Shown here one piece after another: positions 49,822 through 62,085 of a stretch of DNA of 64,000 nt (positions are counted from its first letter, which is position 1; every line of letters starts with the position of its first letter). Below the pieces are notes generated by a model. That model did not search any database. It was not told where the DNA came from and saw nothing but the letters and a program-made list of their open reading frames with translations. The position numbers and the translations under genes are program-made. This stretch comes from Torreya grandis (taxonomy: Eukaryota; Streptophyta; Pinopsida; Cupressales; Taxaceae), in assembly GCA_037957365.1 (NCBI GenBank), contig JARHVA010002006.1, positions 657,501-721,500 on the forward strand. The letters run 5' to 3'.

Positions 49822-52800
49822 GTCCAAGGGTCACAAGAACACTTGTAAATCTGAGAGATTAATTTAATTTTCCATTATAATATGATATGGGATAAACCAT
49901 GAAAGTTAAATAAATATAAGTGTCCATCAAAGTCATCAAACTCTTGCAAAGTAGCATAAAATCATCTTAACTAGCTCAAAAAAATTACCTTCATGATGTG
50001 AGATTATTGAAAACCTCATAACTAACTAATAATAGTTCCAATGACTATAACTAATGTTAATGGTTTTATTCATGCCTCTCCATTCATTGGTTGTAGGCTT
50101 GGTCATCTAGAATCATCTGAAAGGGAGATATCATCATCTGTAATCCAAAAAAGTCTTCCTTCATGCACCCTACACACTTGGCCTGAAATTTGGCTTCAGT
50201 TTCACATGAAAATAAATTGGAGGAGTGTATGAAAATTTTAAATACCCTAAATTTCCTTATAATCATCAAGGACACCTTAAAATCACCTCACTTGAAGATC
50301 TCCACCCTTCTCACTAGCTTGTCCATTATGCTAGTTTTGACTGGCTGAGATGAGAGCTTTATTTTGGAAACTTATGATTTTTTTTTAAAGAATTAAATTT
50401 TCATATTTAGTTTTTAAAATTCCTAGTATTCCATATAAACTTTATTTCATCTCTTGAAACCTCATGTATCCTACAAAACACATAAAATAGTCAAAAATAT
50501 GCTATTTTGTAACATGTCCATACAATTCTTTATAGTCAAAAAGTATGGGGAGTATATTGAGGGAGTAATTTTAAATTTAAAATAATAATACTATTTAAAA
50601 TATTCCATCATATTATCTTTCCATGTCCATTTCCTCAAACTAGTCACTGGCAAGGGTTTAGGAGGGTTTAGGCCTTTTTTGACCTCTTAAGGTTCATTCA
50701 TAAAATTATGACGTTGGAGTTGTAGAAAAATTATAATAATGTGAATTTGATGAACCTTAATAACTTTCCAAAACTCCTATATCATCCATTCAAATCCTCA
50801 TAAAATATATGAGCATCTAAACCTAATCTATCGAGTTCTTTTCTCCAACTTACACAACCCTGATGTTGCTTTTGGGCCAAAAATGGATTCCTCATGATTT
50901 ATATTACATCCAAATAGATTTAAAACATTTTATATATTCCCCAAAACATGTTTTAATAGGCTATAAATTTTTCCCATAGTTATAAATGAAAATGACCAAT
51001 TTTTTGAGATCTAGGCCAAAACCCTACCCTTAGGCCTGACTGCAACTTTAAGAGCATGGAGCACCCTATTGAGTTTCACCTTTATGCACATGGTCTCTTA
51101 TGATTTTTAATATTTTATCCAACCATATACACTTCCTTCAAATTTTAAAATAACTCCTAGTCTCATCTCCTTATACACCTTCCTCTAAACCTACCAGTTT
51201 TGTTCCAAAGGGATTGCCCTCTATCTGAGACAAAACAAAGGGCACTCCCACTATTTTATTAGACAATATGAATAATTTATAGGGTTATCCAAGTGGTTTA
51301 AATCCTTTTTAATAATTTTTGGCTTTGTTTAGGTCATCTTACCTTCCAACTCTTCAAAATTCTAAGACTAACTGTGTGAGATGAATTGTATGCAAGCTTT
51401 TAGCATGTAGAATGTGTTTTTTATTGGAAACCTTCCCATTTTCTTGATATCACATGATGAGAGCCTATTAAAATGGGTGTCATAATTTTGATTGTTCCTT
51501 AAAACACATTAATCATCCTATATCCCTCTAGCATTCTCATTTCATGCTTATCCAATCAACTATCCTGAATTCCTGACTGTGTACAAATGTTTGAGAAGGA
51601 CCCCTGTAATTCTTCTTTGTAAAAGTAGACCCTGACCACAATGTGAAAAGACCCCCCTTAAAGATATCTAAGGTGATATATCAATATTATGATTCATTTT
51701 TTACCTTAGGTCTTTGTAATACACCCTTAGGTGCCAACTTTCATCTCACTGCCTGACTCAATCATACCCATCTAACTGTATGGGAGTTTCAATGCCTATA
51801 AGTACATATTGGTGAAGAACAAGGGACCTGTAGGTCATAGGTTAGGAGTAGACCTTGTAAACCTTGAATTTGTCTCTATGAAACCTTATAATACCATGGG
51901 GCATTTATTTGAACTTGTTCACTCCATGTTGAGATAAGTTCATGTCAAGACCTAACCTTTCTACTCTTTTCCCTTCACAATCAATTACAGTTGACTTTGT
52001 GGGGCCTATAGGTGCCTTTCATATTTGAAATTTGCATAAAAATTATATGGAAACAATATTAAGTCCTTAAAGTTACCTCATATCATCAATCATAGGCATA
52101 TCCATACTTAAGCCTCCTTCAAAACATGTTTTAGGTCTCCCTACCTTTCTTGACTCATAAGACTATGTTTTCCTCCTTTAAGCCTGGTTGAAGGTGTATG
52201 TAGGTTTAGGATGTAAGTGAATTGTCTTTTATCTTCCTAGATATTTAATATTTTCAAACCATTTGATACTCACTTTCTCCTTGAACAAAATCATCAACAA
52301 GATTTTCAACCTTACCTTGACTATTTAATGCATCTCCTTAGTTCCTATAGCTATGTATATTGGTTGTACGTGTTAGCTTTTAGTATCACATAGGATTTCA
52401 AGGTCTTATTTGTACTTGATGTCTTATGAGATAATTTTTAATTGTATGGTCTACTTAAACCAATTGAATACTTCATAAAGACCTCAAAACCTTCCCAAAT
52501 GCTTTCAATTTTGACAAATCTTCTATTGGTTGTAGATAGCATTGAGTAGATTCAGTGTCCTAAAGAACGACTTGAAGGATTTTGAAAACCATCCTCCTTA
52601 ACCTATACACCTATATTATTTTTAAAAATAATATGCCTTTGTTAAATCTTGAAAAAAAATTAAATTGGAGGCTCTAGAGATTAATGCAACACTATATAAG
52701 AACACCTAGAAAAGGGCCTAGACCTCTGTTTTGACAGTTTTGGGAGTTTGTCCCAAAGTGTCACAAGTTTTCTCTAAGACCATTTATTGGTTATATATTT

Positions 52801-54700
52801 TCTCCAACCTAATTTAACCTTATTCAAAATGATTATCAAACTTTTTTTGACCCTCCAAACATAAGAGGATGTGCAAACACGTTTTTCATGCTCCTTCAAG
52901 AAATGGCAAGCCATACAACTGTTATAGATGACCATTTGCTTGTTCTCTTGGATATTGAAGTGGATTTTAAATTTTTATTTTACATTGAAGATGAGGAAAA
53001 TAAATATTTGAGCAATCATACATCAATTCAATTAATTTGTAAACCATATCACAGAAGAAACCTCCAATAATTAGAAAACATGTCTACAATTCTACTCCTT
53101 TACTTCTTGCAAACTAAGTTGGTTGGTTCATAAAATCAACTAAAAATGTGAAAAAAATCATCAATAACATGATATAAAAGAGTAAAAATCATTTGGAACC
53201 AATATTAGCAACTAGATTGTATGGACATGCCCAAGCAAGAGCAAAACTTGCAAGGTGCACAGATTAGTAAGCAAAAAAATATAATTAACTTCATGAGGAT
53301 GGTTCATAAAGCATAGGCCACCATTATTTTAAATCTTGTTATGTAAATGAAGGTATCTGAGTGTATAATACACCCCCAATATCATTTTTCCTGAAACAAA
53401 TCGTACCAAGTACAAACCTAAAGATTGCTTTTACTTGCCAAGAAGGGTGAAAAAGGAGCATAATGGTTTTGGGCCTAAAATGGCACTTTTAGAGCATTTA
53501 AAATTTTTAAATAAGCTTGAATAATTTGAAGATACATTATATGATCATCTCCCATGTGGAACACTTCCCCATGGGTCATACAAGTTCCAAACTCACATTT
53601 TTTCCTAAGAAAACTGGCCTTTCCTCTAAAGCACCTACCACTTTTAGTTACCAACAATTGATTAAGACATATGGGGACACATTACATGTGACATCACCTT
53701 TTGAAAACATCACACTTCCCAATAAATCCATACAACTCATTAAATTCCCCTTTTTGACCTCAAAATGACTAAAATGACTAAGGGCCAAGGCTAGTATAAC
53801 ATCAAATGACTTTAATTGACCTATAAAACACCTTGTGACATATGTATTGAACCCATAAAACATCTAAAAGTAAATTTTTTACCTAGGGGTGCCCCAATTT
53901 GATCTAAAGGTCAAATTTGGTCAATAGTATCCATTTGGTGGTTCTTCTTATAATGAAACGTTGGAAGCTATGAATAAATGTAAGCCTAGTTAAGACAAGT
54001 TTCCTTTAGATTGTAATTGAAAATCTTATAATTAATTAATATGGTATGGCTTGTAATTGATTGTGAAAATTGGGGTAACAATAATCTAATTTGATAAATT
54101 ACTATGATCAATTGTATGCTTTAGCCTTGAACTTAGTAACCTATAACTGGATAGCTAGCTATAAATATTAAAAGGCCTATAGCTGATCATGTATAAGTTA
54201 TAAAGAAAATGTCTAAGCTACCCCTTAAATTCTTTAATATATTATTATTTTTATCACTCGGTGTATGGATCAAAGCCAAGACTTCACTAAGAACCTTGAG
54301 AGGTAGCACCTAGGAGTTGACATTATTGCATTTGAGTTTTCCTTGGTTGATATAAATATGGTCAACAAGTTTAACTATAGTTACTTTGTGGTGTTTTTTG
54401 TATTTGTTGAGATAACTACCGATGTGATGACATCCGACTTGTTGAGAAGGCATGGTGATTGATTGCTAATCCCTTTTAGCATTGTAAGTGCTGGAAAAGT
54501 AGGGAGATCTTAACATTATAGCATTGAGTTGAAGTTTTATTTGTACTTTTGGAATGAATTATTTTATAAGAAATTTGATTCACTTTCATGTTCTAAGTAG
54601 AGGTATCATGATTATGTAATAAATTTTTGATTAGGGTTATTTAGAGGACTCATTTTATTTGATATCCAATCTGATGGGTTGACTCTACTTTATAGTGGTA
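49822..54700. other. Long unassigned old-repeat-like region
   Basis: About 4.9 kb with no domain. Small frames at 50041-50275, 52888-53070 and 53475-53863 occur on both strands and overlap each other, which argues against real genes. The words AAAACATGTTTTA (50945 and 52125) and TTAGGCCT recur, hinting at an ancient LTR or other repeat, but no termini are visible. Confidence 0.35.
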
Positions 54701-54719
54701 GAGGCATTAAGGTGTGAGG

Positions 54720-54757
54720 ACCCCTATTGAGATTAAGATATGAAATCTCAATGGGGA
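54720..54757. repeat. Short hairpin (CCCC-ATTGAGATT stem)
   Basis: CCCCTATTGAGATT pairs with AAATCTCAATGGGG across a loop of about 8 nt, with one bulged T. It lies in otherwise unassigned DNA. Confidence 0.7.
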
Positions 54758-54759
54758 GC

Positions 54760-56080
54760 ACCTATTTTTTGCCCCACACTTCTCGTTATATAGAATGAGA
54801 ATGTTTTTTGAAATGCTTGGTAGTGTTTTGGTTATGTTAACTAGTTACATGTTGTTGATGGTTGGAAAGGGTAATCAGATTTTTATTTATATACTAAGTG
54901 ATGAATAATGACTTATAAAATAATTCAATCGATCCATTGAATATAATGAAACACTACTTATATGCCTTTCCACTTATTAGAGGCTAAATATTGTCCCAGT
55001 GAATTAAGTTGTCCTACTTCAGCCTCATATACTATCAGTAGGGAAAAAATGCATGCATCCACTTGAATTATAAGACCAGGATATAATGAGGAGGATGAGA
55101 TACCTAATCATGGTTAAGGACCCATAAATGGTATTATGAGGAGACTGAGTGCTATGTGTGGAGTTTAGATATTATCAATGTGTGTATTTACACTAATACA
55201 CACTAAACTACCCACCCTTGATGGTAGTATATTCCACATAGGATCCTTTATAGGTATTTTCCCTTGGTTAAGTAAACTTATCCTACCTCACATAGTTCAT
55301 ATTGTATGCATATGCATATGCAAGAAACATGTTGTTGTATGTATCACTTAGTCATGCAATGGGGTCTACATGCATTCCTATTCATACATTGATAACAATT
55401 ACCATAAATGTTATTTTGGGTTTTTTAAAATAATATCATAACAATAAACACTTACTAGATCAATCATGATGTGATTTGTCTAGTTATAGATAACAAGATT
55501 TAATAAGTGAATTTTTAAAAAATATATTAGTACATACCCTCTTGCATTTGATCTTTGCAAATTGTAGGCCTTAGACTTTTTGGTTATTGTGTTTGTCTAA
55601 GAAATGAACTAACAAGAGAAAAAAAACAATTGTCTCAGTAATACAAGAAAAAAAGAAGAAAAATAAATGAAAGCACAAATAAATTTACCACAAGATGCAA
55701 ATTTTGGTTAGAAACCAGAAACAAATTTGCTTGATGTTGACAAGACTAGTTTTTTAGCATCAACTTCAGAAACGATAAGTCCCAAATCATTTTTTACATT
55801 TTTTTATTTTTTTTATGTTTGTTACTTAACATTATTCCTTTCTTTTTTATTGAAAAAAAACATTGTAGCTGCTTTATTCACAATATTTTTATTGTTGTGT
55901 AGAAAAAAATTAAAAAACAACAAAAAAAGATGTTTTGTTTTTTACTTGTCTTATTTTGTAATTTTTATTATACAAATTTTAAAAAAAAAGAAAGTGATTG
56001 CTTTGTTTTTAGGACAAGGACAAAATCATATCCATCGAACACAATATTAGATATTTGTGCTAGAAAAGTGAGTGGTGTGT
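54760..56080. other. AT-rich DNA including an A/T-tract-rich pseudo-ORF
   Basis: The 107-codon plus-strand frame at 55727-56050 is driven by T-tracts (Phe, Leu) and A-tracts (Lys) and looks like low-complexity DNA. Its opening (LDVDKTSFLASTSETISPKS) could be a decayed exon of the RPA1-like remnant that follows, but I have no firm support. Confidence 0.3.
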
Positions 56081-56084
56081 TGGA

Positions 56085-56520
56085 GCAGATATTTTGACTA
56101 TCTATGGTCCTATACATGCTACAAATACTAGTTCTCTAATCAAGGAAAATATATTACATATTGATCTATTTGATGTGCATGGATAGATGAAGATAACATT
56201 TAATATCCACAATAAATTGATTCAAAAATTAAAAATATACATAGCTTTAGACAAAAGTATTTACATCTCTGAGTTATTGATAAAGGGAAAAAAATGAGAA
56301 AGGCTATGCTACTTTATGTATCATGGAAACTGCAAATACAATTATACAAAACATACCCATAATTTGAAAAAAAATGAAAACTAACACCGAATAGTTCAAT
56401 TTTTGACATTGTGGACTCAGATGGTATGTACTCAGTTGGATCATTAGATCTTTGATCATAAGCTGCCAATAAACAAACACATTATTTAACTTACATGTCA
56501 AAAATGGGGAAACAGAATAC
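56085..56520 (+). pseudogene. Possible RPA1-like OB-fold remnant
   Basis: The plus strand from ~56150 reads HIDLFDVHG(stop)MKITFN, then LKIYIALDKSIYISELLIKG. This matches the order and spacing of a replication protein A large-subunit DNA-binding domain (LF.iDLlDe.G.IraTaFN ... dk ... i..gKvYyISk..lK). A further ~60 codons need a frame change (CKYNYTKHTHNLKKNE may correspond to the KNDYE region). RPA1-like genes occur both as host genes and as passengers of plant Helitrons. No Helitron end was found here. At least one stop and one shift make it a pseudogene. Confidence 0.35.
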
Positions 56521-56668
56521 AACACTATGGTTGTAAGTTTTCTATTTTTGGAAAAAAAATTCTTTTATTTTTGTTTTTCTTGGTTTTAAATCATCTATAC
56601 CTTTTTCCTTCTAGGTTCAGCTTACCAACCAACATCAACAATTATGCAATGTAATACAAGATCAGTTG

Positions 56669-56862
<194 letters not shown>

Positions 56863-56870
<8 letters not shown>

Positions 56871-56974
56871 TATGTATGTATACAATAAATGTGTGTGTGT
56901 GTGTGTGTGTATATGTATGTATATATGTATATATGTATATATATGTATGTATATACATATATATATACATGCAT

Positions 56975-57037
<63 letters not shown>

Positions 57038-57112
57038 CATACATACATATATATATATAGACACACACACACACAGACACATACAATGTATGTATGTATG
57101 TATGTATTTATC
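56863..57112. repeat. Compound TATG/TG/TA/CATA microsatellite
   Basis: Alternating TATG, (TG)n at 56888-56910, interspersed TATATG, (TA)n at 56984-57031, CATA and CA runs. All long frames reported across it are repeat artefacts. Confidence 0.95.
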
Positions 57113-57113
57113 T

Positions 57114-57466
<353 letters not shown>

Positions 57467-57560
57467 ACTAATATTTATATATATTACTACATAAATAAAG
57501 TATATCTAACCAAAATCAAAACATGTTGAAAAAAGGTCAACTACATACATTAAAACTCTA

Positions 57561-57565
<5 letters not shown>

Positions 57566-57639
<74 letters not shown>
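57566..57639. repeat. (TA)37 microsatellite
   Basis: Uninterrupted TA run of ~74 bp. Confidence 0.97.
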
Positions 57640-57643
<4 letters not shown>

Positions 57644-57883
57644 TAAAAAATAAATTAATGTAAACCAATACATCGTTATCCCAATGTTTTATATTATTTT
57701 ACTCATTTTAATCCATATTTTATATTATTTTGTTCATTTTACATTTGTTCAGTAAGAAAATAAATAAATACCATCAAATTTATCAAAATTACATCACATT
57801 TTCATCTTAAATAGATTAAGAAAGATCGTAAGGTCCATTGAGTCGCGCTAACCTGGTTAAGTGAGGAAGAAGAACACGCAAAT

Positions 57884-58227
57884 TTTTATTTTTTTTTAGG
57901 TGATAGTTTTTTACTAGAGCTTAAAATTGGTATGTGTCACAATCAGAGCCTAGATCCCATTTTATTAACCACATAATACCACTCGTACTAAGTGTAACCA
58001 GATAATACTAACTATACCACCACTTGACACTAAAAGCCTTGAGAATCACACTAACAGTCATAAATAGCACCAAGAATTACATTAATGGCCATTAATGGCC
58101 CCAATTATCACATCAACAACTACCACAACTAGCCTTAAGAATGTAAACGGCCACAACTGGCCTCATATACCATTCCTAAGAGTTGAACTTGGATGGAGCT
58201 TTAAACAACTAAACCACTTAACCAACT
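57884..58227 (-). mobile_element. tRNA-derived SINE (about 344 bp)
   Basis: On the minus strand the 5' end carries RNA polymerase III promoter-like boxes: A box GAGTTGGTTAAGTGG (58214-58228) and B box AGTTCAACTC (58180-58189), about 40 nt apart as in tRNA heads. An unrelated body follows, ending in an A-rich tail (T-rich on the plus strand, 57884-57898). Direct repeats CACGCAAAT (57875-57883) and CACCCAAAT (58228-58236) flank it with one mismatch and fit a target duplication. The right-hand repeat overlaps the A box by one base. The body contains TTAATGGCCATTAATGGCC. The family is not identified; it does not fold as an intact tRNA. Confidence 0.6.
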
Positions 58228-58378
58228 CACCCAAATCTCATTAGTAATATAAAATATTATATTATTAATGTAAATTGTATAATAAATATCTATAAACATT
58301 TTAAAATTAAATAAAAAGGTTATATCATTACTATAACTTATATAATAATTAATATTATCTGTGTATATTTTAGTCTAC

Positions 58379-58683
58379 AAGTATTTGTTTGTAGGGGATA
58401 AATGATGAATGCAATTCACCATTTTGGACTTGTCACTCTTTAACCTCTTTTCCTATTGGTAATGTTTTTGGTCAATATAGTGTCTAATAGATCATCCTTG
58501 TCTCACAATTAGACTAATTTTAATCGAATAATTATTTTTACAAAAAAATGGTAAGCATTTGATGGTAGGGGTGAAATTAAAATTAGCCTTGTCCCACATT
58601 AATAATGGGGAAAGAAGCTAGAAGATGAAAAGACCAAAGTGGTGAATTACATTCATCATTACTCCCCTTACTAACAAATACTT
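58379..58683. mobile_element. MITE/foldback-like element, ~49-bp terminal inverted repeats
   Basis: AAGTATTTGTTTGTAGGGGA...GCAATTCACC (58379-58427) is inverted at 58635-58683 (GGTGAATTACATTCATCATT...CAAATACTT). Total length ~305 bp and no coding capacity, in the size range of plant MITEs. The target duplication is unclear (flanks ...CTAC and ATGATG), so the superfamily is not assigned. Confidence 0.65.
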
Positions 58684-59330
58684 ATGATGGAATGTGGGCC
58701 CCTTTTACCTTTTTATTATTACATAATAAAAATATCATTTAATAATGATTACTTATAAAAACTATTTAGATAATAACTAAAACATACATGAATAAAAACC
58801 CCACAAAAATTAATATTTTAAAAATATATTAAAATAACTTAAATTATAATATAAACACATACACACTTACTTTTTCTTTAAATTTGTAGTAAAATTAATG
58901 AGGATGATTGTTTAATACATCATTTATTACTAGGGTACACATCCTTTTAAATATCTAGTAGAAATGTTTGTTTACAAATCATGTCCCCTTAATAATTTTA
59001 ACTCCAATTTAGATATATTAACCTATTAATGTAATCAGAATAATGAATAAAGATGGCAACATGTATGTAATTATAATATTAATTCCAATGGTTCCAATGC
59101 CAAAGAGAGAGAGAGAGGCTTTTGTATCTAGGGCAGCTAATATTTAACATAAATTGAAGACACATAAATGAAAGATAAACAAAATACATCATCATGGTTC
59201 ATCAAATCATTTTCTATTAGATTTATGAGAAGGTTGTGCTAACTCTCACTATTATGTGTTGAAATGGAGGATGAAACAAAGGTGTCCATAATACAACCAA
59301 CAACAAACAAAGTTAGGGAACACAAATATT
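58684..59330. other. AT-rich spacer
   Basis: No feature apart from a 14-bp GA run near 59106-59118. Confidence 0.4.
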
Positions 59331-59339
59331 TTCAAGAAG

Positions 59340-61165
59340 CTAAGACTTTAATAGGGTGGATGTTGCTGATTATAAAATGTGGCTCCATGATCCAGGAATT
59401 ACCGTGGAAGATATACCTACTCATAAGGATGTATCTCTAGTGGGGGATCAGGGCATTGATCTACCTGGACTGTAGCCAAATATGGGATTTCCTGACAAAC
59501 CCTTCAATGTAGATAGAGGTGAAGCTATTTAACTCTGAATACCAAATGAAATACATGACGTTATTACAAAGTGTAGGCAAAGGACTATAATTTTTTTCCT
59601 TCATGGTATGCCCTCTAAACAAGATTCTTATAAATGGGATATATTGAATTGGTAAAACATGGGGTGGATTTATAATAAATGAGGGGGTTGGGTAAAGGTT
59701 ATGTTTCATGTATGTTTGTGAATTTTAAAAATGCACAAGTTATTTTAGAGTATTGTAATTGGGTAATTTGTGGGAAAAAAATCTATTAATAAGTATAGAA
59801 TTTTGATTTGCATCTGAAAGGACCTTCACAATCTCAATACCCTGTGTGGATTGAGTTCCCTTTCCTCAACCTCATTTTTATGCCATTTATAAAGGAAATT
59901 GATAGTGATCTAGGTAGATAAATTTGGTGTGAAAAAAATAATGATAAATATTTTCATCTAAGATTTCATCCATGTACTTACATTGATATGGACCTAATAT
60001 GACCCCTTCCCAATTTTATCAAGCTACTAAGTCATGGATTTTAAGTTTCATAACTAGTGATTTCCTTGAATAAACCCAATGCATTTTTTATTATCGTAAA
60101 TAAAGACATCTCATATGAGATTTTCTTCATAAAAAGTTAAGTTGAAACATCCCAATGTGCATGAAAAATCTAAAAACCAACATAAAACCATTGGGGATGG
60201 CTCTCAATCTAATACGATCGATGCTTCCAAATCATATTTTACAGTTAAATTAGCTCACACCATGAAACTCTTAGAGTGCTCAAATAATGCCATAGCTCCC
60301 CCTCTAATAGTATTTACTCTCAGGCCTATTGACATTCTCAGTAACCAATTCCCTCTTTTAAACTACACCACTGCACAAAATCTCCCTCAAAGCCTTGCCA
60401 ATGTCCCATTTGAACATGAAGGATCTACATGGTCAACTTCTTCATATAATGATTTTTTTAAGGAGCAAGGGTCACATGTATTTAAAAATAACAAAGGAGT
60501 TTAGTGACCCTATTACTAATGCTTCAAAATAAACTCCATCTAGGGGATCCATTATTTTTAGAAGATCCAGCTGTAATAAAATCCCCCATAGATTACCAGG
60601 CAAAGTTCTCTACCACCAATTAATAATGGGGTCTCTACCTATAACTCAGACACTAAGAAATTGGCTCCTCTTAATAACTAGTTCCTATTTTCAACTACAG
60701 AGCTAGAGGAATGTGTTCCACTTTCTCAATGAAGTGTAAAATATTTTATTTCAATGTGAGGGGTTTGTCAACCCCTAAATGAAGTTTTAGATTAAGAATA
60801 CTCTTCATTTTTGGCACCCTAACGTTGTTTTTTTGCAATAAATAAAGTTAGGTGGGGTAAAACTTGAATCTTCCCTCAAAAAAGTCTAGAAAGATGTGAC
60901 TTTTTTTCAATCCTCTCATTTTGATGGCAAAGGTGGAACAACAACCTTATTATTCAATAAGGAGAGGATCCTTCTCACATTGTATTTGGATCACTTGCCT
61001 TGACCAAAGCAAAATTATTGGTTGTTTGTGGTTTATGCCCCCAATGATCATCATGAACACACACAACTTTGGCAATTGATAGGAGATAACCTTCCCTCTA
61101 TTGAGTGGGTTGTTGGAGGTGATTTTAACATGATATAAATAAGTTGGCTTAGTGATCATAAACTA
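59340..61165 (+). pseudogene. L1-type LINE: ORF1 (DUF4283) plus 5' part of ORF2 endonuclease
   Basis: In frames broken by many stops, 59490-59620 reads GFPDKPFNVDRGEAI and CRQRTIIFFLHGMPSK, as at the start of DUF4283, and ~59838 reads YPVWIEFPFLNL, its PVWIxLPxLPL block. The open stretch 60142-60504 (120 codons) is the variable Ser/Asn-rich ORF1 tail. ORF2 begins near 60740 with KIFYFNVRGLSTPK (cf. KIxSWNVRGLxxPxK) and has GGDFNMI near 61115, the L1 endonuclease GDFN motif. The sequence stops just after that, where an opposed Gypsy gag begins, so RT is missing. Confidence 0.75.
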
Positions 61166-62040
61166 TCCTTCTCCTCTTGAAGATTTTCCTCTACCTCTAG
61201 AGTTTGCTTGTTGCCTCCTTGTCAACTTCTCCTCTGCCTTTAATGCACTTTGATAGTATTATTCTATAGTCTATAGTTTCAAGAAATTAATTTCATCTTG
61301 GATATTAAAATGTAGTAAATTCACATACCTCACCTCTTTCTTGGATCATCTTCATAATGTCTTACTTGTATTATGAGTATATATATTTATTCTATATAGT
61401 CTTTGACACTCATATTTTTCTACCTCAAATTCTTCAATTATTGGAGTAGAGTCAACTCATAATTCATGGGCAAAAATTTTGCTTTCAACTTTGCTATCAT
61501 CCCATCCCATGACCTAATTTTATCCTTATTCTTTTGTTGTCTTTCTACTTACATGTTGTCCTAGCATAGTGAGGCATGACCTTTCAACTTTGTGCACACA
61601 AATTTCACTTACTTATGTTCCTCCATATACTCATATTAAAAGTATTTTTCCATCTCTATTATCCAATTCATGAGTTATTCAGGATTCAAGCTACCATTGT
61701 AACATGGTGTATCAATTTTTGTCTTATTGCCAATTCTTGATATAACTTTGAAGAATCTTATTTTTACCACATTATACATATCCCCATATTATCCAATCCC
61801 AATTTATTGAGCTTATTCATCCTCATATTTTCTCACATCATCACCATGAGCACCTCTTTGTTGAGACAACTCCACTTCATCCAACCTTATCTGCATAACT
61901 CTCATCATCTCTACCAAATATTCTACATGAGGTCTTCTCGCTCTTGTCCCTCTTAGAACAACATTCATATAGTGTGCCATACCTCTGACATTGCAAACTT
62001 ATCTTCCACATATTACTAATATAATCCATTTGAGTCTCCT
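61166..62040 (-). pseudogene. Ty3/Gypsy gag (retrotransposon gag domain) remnant
   Basis: On the minus strand, in order: RGTRARRPHVEYLVEMMRVM (near 61900), KIDTPCYNGSLNPE and MNWIIEMEKYF (near 61650-61720), VKFVCTKLKGHASL, and KIRSWDGMIAKLKAKFLP (near 61500). This is the classic gag block W...E(K)YF...VKFV..KLKGHA..WW...W..M...L...FLP of plant Gypsy elements. A basic Ser/Arg/Gly stretch (QQANSRGRGKSSRG) follows near 61185. Several stops and a frame change inactivate it. The gene ends abruptly at the LINE boundary, with no protease or RT. Confidence 0.8.
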
Positions 62041-62072
62041 ATATGCACACTCTATCCCAATAACAAAATGAA

Positions 62073-62085
62073 GTTATGATACCAA
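62073..62085 (-). other. Degenerate primer-binding site of the Gypsy remnant
   Basis: The minus strand reads TGGTATCATAAC, 10 of 12 matches to the tRNA-iMet PBS TGGTATCAGAGC, about 45 bp upstream of the gag region. Its position relative to gag is right for a 5' LTR lying at higher coordinates. Confidence 0.6.

Noticed and set aside
53475..53863. Overlapping ORFs on both strands as genes
   Set aside because: They mirror each other on opposite strands, have no recognisable motif, and lie in old repeat-like DNA.
55727..56050. 107-codon hydrophobic ORF as a membrane protein
   Set aside because: The Phe/Leu/Lys content comes from T- and A-tracts; no start context or homologous motif.
58170..58240. 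Functional tRNA gene on the minus strand
   Set aside because: A and B boxes are present but the sequence does not close into an acceptor stem and continues into a SINE-like body.
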